Of a stretch of 11,771 nucleotides of DNA, positions 1 through 6,497 are shown piece by piece. The DNA lies in assembly GCA_964401855.1 (NCBI GenBank), contig CAYOAF010000020.1, forward strand, positions 1 through 11,771, in the 5' to 3' direction. The position numbers and the translations under genes are program-made. A model generated the notes under the pieces. That model searched no databases and was not told the origin of the DNA. It saw only the letters and a program-made list of their open reading frames with translations. The DNA is from CAJWBT01 sp964401855. GTDB lineage: Bacteria; Chloroflexota; Dehalococcoidia; Lucifugimonadales; UBA3495. Positions within the stretch are counted from its first letter, which is position 1. Each line of letters begins with the position of its first letter.

Positions 1-1959
1 GCTGTAGAAGACCCGGCCCCGGTTGATCCGGGTCATGCGGTCGACGAAGTTGACCAGCAGGTAGGAGTTCTCCAGCATGAAGGTGTTGATCACGATGTCT
101 TCCTGGGTGCACCGTTTGACTTCCTTCAACGTCTCCTGCTCAGTCCGGTAGCTGGGCGGGTAGCTGAAATACGCCTGGTCCCCTTCCAGATGGGTGGTCG
201 GTTCCCCGTCGGTGATCAGAAGTATCTGGCGGGTCCCGCCCTTCTCCTTGGACAGCAGCTTCCGCGACAGCATCAGCGCGTGGTGCAGATTGGTGCCCGA
301 CACCCAGGAATTCCAGCTTACCTTGGCCAGGTCCTCCTCTTTTATCTCTCCGGCGTAGTCGGAAAAACCGACGATGTACAGGGTGTCGCGGGGATACTGG
401 GTGCGGATCAAAGCCAAGAGGGCCATGGTAACCTTCTTGGCTGCCTGAAAGTTGCCGTAGAGCCCCATGGACCGGCTCTGGTCCAGCAGCACGGCGGTGG
501 CCGTGCGCGTCATGTGTTCGGTCCGGTAGATCTCGAAGTCATCGAGGATCAGAGTGACCGGCACCCTGGGCCCGGCCCGTAAAACAGCGTTCTTGAGGGT
601 GGCCTGAAGGTCTACCTGGAAGGGATCGCCAAACTCGTACCGCCTGGTGTCGGAGAGCAGGTCTCCGTTGGCGCCCCGGATATCCGTCAGGTGATGCCCC
701 ATCCGGTCCTTTTTCAGGTGCGCGAAGACCTCGCGCAGGGCCTTCTGGCCGATGCGGCGGATGCCCCGGGCGGTCAGGTCCATCTTTTCGTCGGCGGTGA
801 CGTAGCCAGCTTCCTGCAGGAGCTGACGCAACCGGTCCAGCTCCTCCCAGGTCCGGCGGGCGTCCTCGCCCAACAGCTCGGCCAGCTTCTCGGGGTCGAC
901 ATCCTCCAAGTTCCCGGTGCGCATCGCCTCCCGCAGGGCGTCTTCCAGGCGATCCTGCTCCTGAAGGTGACGCATCAACTCCATGGCCCGCTCCATGGTC
1001 AGGCTGTCGTCGCCCAGGAAAGGGTACTGGCGGCGCAGGTCGTCCATGGGCATGAGCTGCTCCAGCAGGGAGGCAAACTCGGCCATTTCCTGCTGGGTCC
1101 AAGGGTCGAAGGCCGAATTGAGGGCCTCCTCCATCTCCCTGCGGGATTCCGGTGACATGCTCTCCAGCATGGACTGCATCTGGGCCACCTGCTGCCGCAG
1201 CCGCTCCATCAACTCGTCGTAGCTCTGGGGTGGGCCGTCACCGAACATGGGACCGAACTGCTCCATGAACCCCTCGAAGTCGGGCTCGCGGCCGTCCATC
1301 TTGTCCCGCATCATCTGGTTTAGCTGGCGAATCATCTCCCGCATGGCCGCCATCTCTTCGGGAGACATACCCTGGATCTGCTGCGTCATTTGCTGAGAAA
1401 TGTTCTGGGCCATCTGGCTCTTCAGCATATCCAGCAGCTCCTGGAACTTCTGTTGAGCCTCCGGGGCCACGAACTCGTACTCCATCAGCTTCTTGATCCG
1501 GCCGCCGACGCCTTCGGGCAGGTTGTCCAGCCGCTCCCGGTTGCGCTCCGCTCTTTCCTTCAGAAGCTTGTAGAGGCCCTCCTGCTGAGCGCGTTCGGCT
1601 TCTTCGGCCCCGTCCACCTGCCCGCGGGCTTCCTCCAAACGCCGGCCGATGCCCTCCCGCTCGGTCTGGATGATGTCATCCAGCCGCTCCTCAAGGTCGT
1701 CCACCACCGAGTCCATGTTATATTGTTCCAGCTGCTGACGACGCCGATTCTTCAGTTGCTCCGTCAGGTCCCGAAGGCCGGCCAGTTGCTGGCCGTCCTG
1801 GCTCTGGAACCCCCGGCGGAACATCTCCCGAAGGGCCCGCGTTATATCGCCATGCTTCAGCACATCGTCCGCGAGAAGGTCCATCAATTCGTCGGCGTCG
1901 ATGTCGAAGATCTTTTGGGTGCCGTCCCACTGGGAGTAGCGATAGGTGCGATACAGCAT
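1..1959 (-). CDS. vWA-domain protein, COG4867-like (C-terminus cut by window edge)
   Basis: The frame is open for 653 codons from the ATG at 1957-1959 to the left edge, so only the last few residues should be missing. The N-terminus reads MLYRTYRYSQWDGTQ, then charged helical sequence. A Gln/Met-rich, probably coiled-coil stretch lies at about residues 175-350, followed by an LTARGIRRIGQKALREVF segment near 395-410 and a C-terminal von Willebrand A domain from about 485. The metal-ion-dependent adhesion site is complete: DQSRS (D493, S495, S497), T556 in SGTN and D584 in TDGEP. This layout matches the uncharacterised COG4867 family of actinobacteria and Chloroflexota. Related vWA proteins work with MoxR/ChlI-type AAA+ ATPases in cofactor insertion or complex assembly. 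No ATPase is in view; it could lie beyond either edge. Product is predicted cytoplasmic, with no signal peptide or membrane helix. The SD (GCGAGG) is weak, so the start rests mainly on the N-terminal family match. Confidence 0.85.
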   Translation of the reverse strand, partial: MLYRTYRYSQWDGTQKIFDIDADELMDLLADDVLKHGDITRALREMFRRGFQSQDGQQLAGLRDLTEQLKNRRRQQLEQYNMDSVVDDLEERLDDIIQTEREGIGRRLEEARGQVDGAEEAERAQQEGLYKLLKERAERNRERLDNLPEGVGGRIKKLMEYEFVAPEAQQKFQELLDMLKSQMAQNISQQMTQQIQGMSPEEMAAMREMIRQLNQMMRDKMDGREPDFEGFMEQFGPMFGDGPPQSYDELMERLRQQVAQMQSMLESMSPESRREMEEALNSAFDPWTQQEMAEFASLLEQLMPMDDLRRQYPFLGDDSLTMERAMELMRHLQEQDRLEDALREAMRTGNLEDVDPEKLAELLGEDARRTWEELDRLRQLLQEAGYVTADEKMDLTARGIRRIGQKALREVFAHLKKDRMGHHLTDIRGANGDLLSDTRRYEFGDPFQVDLQATLKNAVLRAGPRVPVTLILDDFEIYRTEHMTRTATAVLLDQSRSMGLYGNFQAAKKVTMALLALIRTQYPRDTLYIVGFSDYAGEIKEEDLAKVSWNSWVSGTNLHHALMLSRKLLSKEKGGTRQILLITDGEPTTHLEGDQAYFSYPPSYRTEQETLKEVKRCTQEDIVINTFMLENSYLLVNFVDRMTRINRGRVFYS

Positions 1960-2256
1960 TCTGCCTCGCGCAATAGGCGGTCGCCAAGGAGGTTTGTCTC
2001 ATGATACAGGTTTGCCTTCGGCCATATCAAGGACGCCGGCCCACTCAACGCCGGACGAAGGTGCGGCTGGAGAGGGACATTGCCGGATTTCTCCCCTCCT
2101 CTTGCCAACGGCGCCGCAAAGTATCAAAATCATTGGGCACCGGCCCGGTCCACCGGCCCGGAACCCACGGCTGGGGTAAACTCGACCGCCGCCCCGCTCC
2201 GGTGGGGTAGGCCTCTCAGGGGAATACGCCAACATATCTCAAGAAGGAGGTAAGCA
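1960..2256. other. Divergent spacer between vWA and MBL genes
   Basis: This 297-bp spacer separates two divergently transcribed genes, so it should hold both promoters, though I cannot place convincing -35/-10 boxes. It contains an 11-bp direct repeat (2138-2161) and a small GC-rich hairpin, CCCCGC (2192-2197), loop TCCG, GTGGGG (2202-2207), in the probable leader of the hydrolase gene. An AAGGAGGT sequence at 1986-1993 sits 8 nt before an ATG at 2001 that opens a 69-codon frame ending at 2210. Its product is basic, unlike anything I recognise, and its third-position GC preference is weaker than in the flanking genes, so I do not call it a gene. Confidence 0.6.
2138..2161. repeat. 11-bp tandem direct repeat
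   Basis: CACCGGCCCGG occurs at 2138-2148 and again at 2151-2161, separated by TC. It lies about 100 bp upstream of the metallo-hydrolase start and about 180 bp upstream of the vWA start. Two in-phase copies one helical turn apart (13-bp period) could be a regulator binding site, but no regulator gene is nearby and GC-rich chance repetition is possible. Confidence 0.4.
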
Positions 2257-3072
2257 ATGGCCAAGAACATTATACGAATCGGCAATGTGGAGATCGTGGC
2301 CTTTTCTGATGCCGTCGGAAACTTCCCGGTAGCCAACGCCTGGCCCGAGGTGCCCGCCGAAGCCTGGGCTGCCAACAAGCAGTACCTGGGGGAGGACGGA
2401 AACTGGCACCCGAACATGGGGTGCTTCGCCGTCCGCTCCTCGGGGAGCACCATCATGGTGGACACCGGCTACGGCCCCGGCCTGGACGGCAAGCTGTTCG
2501 AGGTGATGAAGGCCAGCGGCGTGAGCGTCGAGGAAGTCACGACGGTCACCTTCACCCACCTGCATCCCGACCATGTGGGGTGGAACATGATCTCCGAGGG
2601 GGGCGGTTCCAGGCCGGCCTTCCCCAACGCCCGCTACCTGTGCCCAAAGACCGACTTCGACTTCTTCACCAGCGAGGAGAGCTTGGAGCAATTCCCCTAC
2701 ATCAAGGAACAGGTGCTGCCCCTGGTGGAGTTGGGCCTGGTGGACTACGTCGAGCCGGAGACGGACATCACCCCGGAACTGCGGGTCTGGTCCACACCCG
2801 GCCACACCCCAGGGCACGTCAGTATTCTGGTCAACTCCGCCGGAGAAAAGGGCGTCATCCTGGGCGACGTGGCCCATACTCCGGCCCAGGCCCACGAGAC
2901 CGGCTGGAACCCCGGCTTCGACATCGTCCAGGACCAGTCCCGGGCCACCCGCCACACGGTCTTCGACCGGATCGAGCGGGAGGGATTGACGGTGGCCGCC
3001 GGCCACTTCCCTCATCCCTCTTTCGGCAAGCTGGTCCGGGTGGAAGGGCGGCGCATCTGGCAGGCGCTGTAG
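2257..3072 (+). CDS. MBL-fold metallo-hydrolase (COG0491; lactonase/MPH-like)
   Basis: A 271-residue metallo-beta-lactamase-fold hydrolase. The zinc motif THLHPDH gives H101, H103, D105 and H106; the GHTPGH segment at 182-187 supplies the next histidine; GD at 203-204 gives the bridging Asp; H250 in AAGHFPHP completes a seven-ligand dinuclear site. The spacing and the GDVAHTPAQ and AGHFPHPSFG segments resemble the methyl-parathion hydrolase / N-acyl-homoserine-lactonase side of the superfamily, whose members hydrolyse lactones or phosphotriesters. The real substrate cannot be read from sequence. There is no signal peptide, so it is probably cytoplasmic. The start is secure: AAGGAGG at 2244-2250 with a 6-nt spacer to ATG. 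The gene appears monocistronic, diverging from the vWA gene and converging on the cysteine hydrolase. Its TAG stop lies inside the palindrome at 3069-3097. Confidence 0.92.
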   Translation: MAKNIIRIGNVEIVAFSDAVGNFPVANAWPEVPAEAWAANKQYLGEDGNWHPNMGCFAVRSSGSTIMVDTGYGPGLDGKLFEVMKASGVSVEEVTTVTFTHLHPDHVGWNMISEGGGSRPAFPNARYLCPKTDFDFFTSEESLEQFPYIKEQVLPLVELGLVDYVEPETDITPELRVWSTPGHTPGHVSILVNSAGEKGVILGDVAHTPAQAHETGWNPGFDIVQDQSRATRHTVFDRIEREGLTVAAGHFPHPSFGKLVRVEGRRIWQAL

Positions 3073-3097
3073 GGGCGGGTTTAAAACCCGCCCCTAC
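3069..3097. repeat. Perfect palindrome shared by two convergent stop codons
   Basis: Arms GTAGGGGCGGGTTT (3069-3082) and AAACCCGCCCCTAC (3084-3097) are exact inverse complements around one A. The TAG stop of the plus-strand hydrolase (3070-3072) is in the left arm, and the TAG stop of the minus-strand cysteine hydrolase (3096-3094) is in the right arm. As RNA in either direction it would form a GC-rich stem with an A/U-rich tip, so it could act as a bidirectional terminator or 3'-end stabiliser. It lacks the run of U after the stem typical of intrinsic terminators. It resembles the short REP-like palindromes abundant in some Chloroflexota genomes; copy number cannot be tested here. Confidence 0.85.
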
Positions 3098-3615
3098 ACG
3101 ATCTTCGCGCCCAGAACCGTCCTCAGATGGCCCAAGGCCCAGGCGTGGGCGTCGGGGTCAAAGCTGGCGACACAATCGGCGGGCACTTCCACCGGGTAGT
3201 CCCGGTTCCGTGCGTCGGAGGTAGTGTAAAGGACGCAGATCTCGGTGCACACGCCGCAGACCACCAGCTTGTCCGGCTTCAGTCGCTCCAGCCGCCGGGC
3301 CAGATCGGTGTTGTAGAACCCGCTGTACCGGTTCTTCGGCACTACATTGGAGCCGGTGAGGAACCCGGCCAGTTCAAGTATCACCTCGGGCTCCTCGGTG
3401 CCTTTCACGCAGTGGACCGGGAACATCTGGAACTCCAGGTCGTCCGGATCGTGATGGTCGGAGATGAAGAGGACGGCGGAGCCAGCCCGCCGCTCCCGCT
3501 CCAGCAGCTCGCGGACGTTGGGGATTATCTTCCGGGCGTCGTCGCCACAGTAGAGGTTGTGCCCCGGCTCCAGGAACCCCCGGACCATATCCACCACCAA
3601 AACCACGTTGGACAT
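3094..3615 (-). CDS. Cysteine hydrolase, nicotinamidase/isochorismatase superfamily
   Basis: 173 residues, a typical length for this Rossmann-like hydrolase family (COG1335). The catalytic triad is visible: D9 in VLVVDM, K94 in VPKNRYSGF and the nucleophile C127 in GVCTEICV, followed by the usual helix TTSDA. The motif PVHCVKGT (H68) and SDHH (D53, H55) resemble the metal-binding region of nicotinamidases such as PncA, so nicotinamide to nicotinate deamidation for NAD salvage is a plausible reaction. The third metal histidine of PncA has no clear equivalent (L60/E61 in its place), so another amide or enol-ether substrate is possible. The start at ATG 3615 is preceded by AAAGGAG with suitable spacing. 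The gene stands alone, converging on the MBL hydrolase, with its stop inside the shared palindrome. Predicted cytoplasmic. Confidence 0.9.
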   Translation of the reverse strand: MSNVVLVVDMVRGFLEPGHNLYCGDDARKIIPNVRELLERERRAGSAVLFISDHHDPDDLEFQMFPVHCVKGTEEPEVILELAGFLTGSNVVPKNRYSGFYNTDLARRLERLKPDKLVVCGVCTEICVLYTTSDARNRDYPVEVPADCVASFDPDAHAWALGHLRTVLGAKIV

Positions 3616-3886
3616 GGCTCTCCTTTCCTGCTATGTGGAGTCTTCAAGCTCCGCCCCGTGGGGCTCCTTGAAGAGCGCGCCCTCACCCCGGCCCCTCTCC
3701 CAACTAATACTCTAATCCCGGCGGGACCCGGCGTTCAAGGGTGGCGTTCCAGGCAGCCTGCTGCCGCCACTGGCCGCGTGCTTGACAACGAAACAACCGC
3801 TCCCTACAACCTGGAACTCTCTCGGGACTGGCCGCCGGGGAGGGACGGCGACCGGTCTCCGTCCCGCCGGCAAAGGAGTGAGGGCC
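3616..3886. other. Divergent spacer with repeat-like sequence
   Basis: This 271-bp spacer lies between the divergent cysteine hydrolase and the DUF2254-like gene. It holds an imperfect palindrome (3641-3674), a pyrimidine-rich string of alternating CCC and CTC blocks at 3680-3702 that resembles repeats seen in many environmental genomes, and a small hairpin around 3752-3765 (GGCAG, loop CCTG, CTGCC). An in-frame ATG at 3782 exists, but its first 35 codons look non-coding. Promoters should be here but cannot be located confidently. Confidence 0.5.
3641..3674. repeat. Imperfect palindrome upstream of cysteine hydrolase
   Basis: Outer arms TCTTCAAG (3641-3648) and CTTGAAGA (3667-3674) are exact inverse complements. 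Inside them, GCCCC and GGGGC (around a GT tip) form a second short stem with a small asymmetric internal loop. It sits about 25 bp upstream of the cysteine hydrolase start codon, so it could be an operator or 5'-leader hairpin for that gene, or a mobile REP-like element. Confidence 0.55.
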
Positions 3887-4342
3887 GTGCGGCCGATCTT
3901 GACCAGCTTGTGGGCCTATGTAATCGCCGGGCTGCTGGCCTTCTATGTCCTGCTGTACGTCCTTCTGGACCTACCTCCCAGCCTGGCGGATACCCGGTCC
4001 GTCGACCCCATGCACACCCTGCTTGGCGCCCTGGCGGCGGGACTCATCACAGCCCAAGCCCTAGTCTTCACCACCTCCCTGGTGGCGGCCCAACTCAATG
4101 CCCGCTACACCCACCGCATGGTTGCCCGGGTCTTCACCTGGCCCACGGCCTTTTACATGGGTCTGTTTATCGGCAGCAGCGTCTATTCGACGGTGGTGCT
4201 GGCCGCCCTCAGTTCCCGCTGCACCGATTTCAGCGGTTATCCCAACGCCATTGTATCGGGAGGCACCGGCCCCAGCCAAGGACATGGAAGGCAGGTTCAA
4301 GGCCGGGCGCGGGCTTTATCGCCGGAGGGCCGTTTCCCCTGA
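3887..4342 (+). CDS. Truncated DUF2254-like membrane protein
   Basis: From the GTG at 3887 this encodes 151 residues with three strong membrane segments: WAYVIAGLLAFYVLLYVLLDL near the N-terminus, a second around LLGALAAGLITAQALVFTTSL, and a third at AFYMGLFIGSSVYSTVVLAAL. The second and third, with the linking VAAQLNARYTHRM, resemble the N-terminal transmembrane part of DUF2254 proteins, which are normally about 400 residues with a fourth helix and a large soluble domain. Here the sequence after helix 3 (from about SSRCTDFSGY) loses hydrophobicity and stops 16 bp before the convergent fabG stop. No other frame restores the domain, so this looks like a decayed or cut remnant. The GTG is preferred over the ATG at 3782 because AAAGGAG (3872-3878) lies 8 nt upstream and the intervening codons look non-coding. 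Function unknown. Confidence 0.6.
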   Translation: MRPILTSLWAYVIAGLLAFYVLLYVLLDLPPSLADTRSVDPMHTLLGALAAGLITAQALVFTTSLVAAQLNARYTHRMVARVFTWPTAFYMGLFIGSSVYSTVVLAALSSRCTDFSGYPNAIVSGGTGPSQGHGRQVQGRARALSPEGRFP

Positions 4343-4358
4343 CACGGCGGCTACCGGT

Positions 4359-5150
4359 TCAGGCGATCATCCCGCCGTCAATGGTTATCACCTGGCCGGT
4401 GATGTAGCTGGCAGCCTCGCTGCAAAGGAACAGCGCCGCCCCGGCGACGTCGTCCACGGTCCCGAAGCGCCCCATGGGGATGCGGCCCAGGATTTGCTTT
4501 CGAGTCTCCTCGGGCAGCACCTCCACCATTCCGGTGGCCACAAACCCGGGGGCCAGAGCATTGACCGTTATGTTGCGGGACGCCACTTCCCGGGCCACCG
4601 CCTTGGTGAGGCCGATTATGCCCGCTTTGGCGGCTGCGTAGTTGGCCTGGCCGGGGTTGCCGCTCACTCCGACGACCGACGAGATGTTGACGACCCGCCC
4701 CCCCCGTTGCTTCAGCAGATGAGGCATCACGTACTTGGTGCACAGGAAGGCCCCCCGCAGGTTCACCTCGACGACCTTGTCGAAGTCATCGGGGGTCATG
4801 CGGAGCAGCAAGCGGTCCCGGGTTATTCCCGCGTTGTTGATCAGAATATCCACGTGGCCAAACCGGTCGATTGTTTGGCTGACCATCTCAGGCACCTGGG
4901 CCGCGTCGGCGATGTTGGTGAACAAGGCCAGGCCCTGCCGTCCCAGGGCTTCTATCTCGCCAATCACGCTGGGCAGCCCCTGCCACCCGGCCTCGCGTTC
5001 TTCGGGCGACATGGCCTCCGGTCCCATCTCGAGGTCGGACACCACGACGTCGGCCCCGGCCCGGGCCAACCCAAGGGCAATTGTCCGGCCGATGCCCTTC
5101 CGCCGGCCTGCTCCCGTCACTATCGCCACTTTCCCGCTAAGGTCGTTCAT
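4359..5150 (-). CDS. fabG: FabG-like 3-oxoacyl-ACP reductase (SDR)
   Basis: A classical short-chain dehydrogenase of 263 residues that would reduce 3-oxoacyl-ACP (or -CoA) with NAD(P)H in fatty acid elongation. Visible elements are the cofactor loop TGAGRRKGIG (12-21, two residues longer than the usual TGxxxGIG), NNAG (105-108), catalytic N130, S158, Y171 and K175 in NYAAAKAG, and the C-terminal ITIDGGM. Stretches such as GQANYAAAKAG are nearly the same as in Escherichia coli FabG. An acidic insert rich in Glu around 40-60 is longer than in E. coli FabG, so a related SDR acting on another substrate is possible. ATG 5150 is chosen over the upstream in-frame ATGs at 5180 and 5162 because MNDLSGKVAIVTG is the normal family start and GAGGGA lies just upstream. 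It is the last gene of the MaoC-plsX-fabG series, 159 bp after plsX, and converges on the truncated membrane gene. Confidence 0.87.
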   Translation of the reverse strand: MNDLSGKVAIVTGAGRRKGIGRTIALGLARAGADVVVSDLEMGPEAMSPEEREAGWQGLPSVIGEIEALGRQGLALFTNIADAAQVPEMVSQTIDRFGHVDILINNAGITRDRLLLRMTPDDFDKVVEVNLRGAFLCTKYVMPHLLKQRGGRVVNISSVVGVSGNPGQANYAAAKAGIIGLTKAVAREVASRNITVNALAPGFVATGMVEVLPEETRKQILGRIPMGRFGTVDDVAGAALFLCSEAASYITGQVITIDGGMIA

Positions 5151-5309
5151 AGCTTCCCTCATACCACCGTGGCCCGGCAACCAAATGCCGGTCCACGGGT
5201 GTTTCTTTTCTGTGCCTCACCGGCGCTTGATTACGTTGGAAAGGGGTCCATTCGGAGATTGGTCCCTGGGTCTCGGCCCCAGGCGACAGAGTACCGGAAC
5301 AGTTCTTCT

Positions 5310-6377
5310 TCAACCGGGAGCCTGGGGCGACCGCTGCAAATTGGAGATGGTGCTGTTCCCGTGGCGGCCCATCTGCGATAGCTCCTCTCGCATGCTCTCC
5401 ACCAAGTCGATCTTTACACACCGGAGGGCGGTATTTATGGCCCCGGCAATGCCGTCGGCCTTGCAGGAGCCGTGGCCCACGATCACTACCCCGTCGACGC
5501 CGAACAAAGGCCCGCCCATGGTCCTGGGGAGGTTGGTCAGGTGCCACAACTCGTTGGTTATCCGGTCGATATCCTCCTGGGGGGTGCTCAATGAAAGGAG
5601 CTTGGACAGGAAAGGGGCCAGTGCCTTTCCGATCCCCTCGGTGAACTTCATCAATATATTTCCCACAAACCCGTCGCAGACGATTACGTCGGCCCGGCCG
5701 GTGAAGAAGTCCATTCCCTCCACGTTGCCGATGAAGTTGAGGTGGCTCGCCTTGAGAAGCTGGGCGCTTTCCTGCACCTGCCGGTTACCCTTGGCTTCCT
5801 CGGAGCCGGTGCTGAGGAGGCCGACCTTTGGATTCTTGATATCCAGGAACTTACGGGCAAACACTGCGCCCAGGGCGGCGAAGTTGAGCAGCACTCCGGG
5901 CCGGCAGTCGATGCTGCTCCCCATGTCCACCAGCACCGTTCGGGGCGCCAGTCCCAGGAAAGGACCGCCGAGGCAGGGGCGGTCCAGGCCGTCCATCAAA
6001 CCCAAGGCCAGCACGGCGCTGGCCATCGACGCCCCGGTGGAACCCATGGACACCAGCACGTCGGCATCGCCGCTTTTCAGCAATTTGGTGGCAACCAGGA
6101 TCGATGCCTGGGGTTTTTGCCGCAGTCCTTGTACCGGGTGTTCGTCGTCACCGATTTTGCCAACGGATGGGACCACGGTCACCGGCCTGCCGCCCGTATC
6201 GCATCGGGCCAGCTGCTCTTCGACCTGGTTTCGGTCTCCCACCAATGTGAGTTCGATGTTTTCGGCTCCCAGCGCCTGGACCGCCCCTTTTACCGTTTCC
6301 GTGGGGGCGTAGTCGCCGCCCATGGCGTCAACCACCACCCGGATTGGGCGAGTGCCCCGGTTTCCATCACTGGGCAT
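5310..6377 (-). CDS. plsX: Phosphate acyltransferase PlsX
   Basis: 355 residues, full length for PlsX, the peripheral membrane enzyme converting acyl-ACP and phosphate to acyl-phosphate, which PlsY then transfers to glycerol 3-phosphate. The N-terminal VVVDAMGGDYAP (14-25) is diagnostic, and later blocks GNVEGMDFF, ADVIVCDGFVGNILMK and the C-terminal VVIVGHGSCKADGIAGAI are all typical. Two usually well-kept blocks vary: SMGSTGA where most PlsX have SAGNTGA, and DMGSSIDCRP where DVGANVDCKP is common. The ATG at 6377 has AGGAAG about 7 nt upstream. The gene lies 120 bp downstream of the MaoC-like gene and 159 bp before fabG, same strand, consistent with a lipid operon, although rpmF, fabH and acpP, often next to plsX, are absent. 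A small hairpin (CCTGGG 5265-5270, CCCAGG 5278-5283) lies between plsX and fabG and might attenuate transcription. Confidence 0.95.
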   Translation of the reverse strand: MPSDGNRGTRPIRVVVDAMGGDYAPTETVKGAVQALGAENIELTLVGDRNQVEEQLARCDTGGRPVTVVPSVGKIGDDEHPVQGLRQKPQASILVATKLLKSGDADVLVSMGSTGASMASAVLALGLMDGLDRPCLGGPFLGLAPRTVLVDMGSSIDCRPGVLLNFAALGAVFARKFLDIKNPKVGLLSTGSEEAKGNRQVQESAQLLKASHLNFIGNVEGMDFFTGRADVIVCDGFVGNILMKFTEGIGKALAPFLSKLLSLSTPQEDIDRITNELWHLTNLPRTMGGPLFGVDGVVIVGHGSCKADGIAGAINTALRCVKIDLVESMREELSQMGRHGNSTISNLQRSPQAPG

Positions 6378-6497
6378 GCTTTGTCTTCCTCAAATATCCG
6401 ATGGCCCTCGTTGGTGCCGCCACCCGGTAACGGAGCCATGGCATCGACTGAAAATCTCGGCGTCCTCGCCGCCCCTGGAGATCGGTCTCATTCGACA

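Noticed and set aside
3782..3886. ATG start at 3782 for the membrane protein
   Set aside because: The 35 added residues look non-coding, and GTG 3887 has AAAGGAG 8 nt upstream just before the first membrane helix.
5265..5283. Intrinsic terminator between plsX and fabG
   Set aside because: The stem is only 6 bp with no U-run on the transcribed strand; kept only as a remark under plsX.
3127..5381. Long overlapping plus-strand frames through the cysteine hydrolase, DUF2254-like and fabG regions
   Set aside because: They cross convergent gene ends and spacers, have low-complexity composition and no family match.
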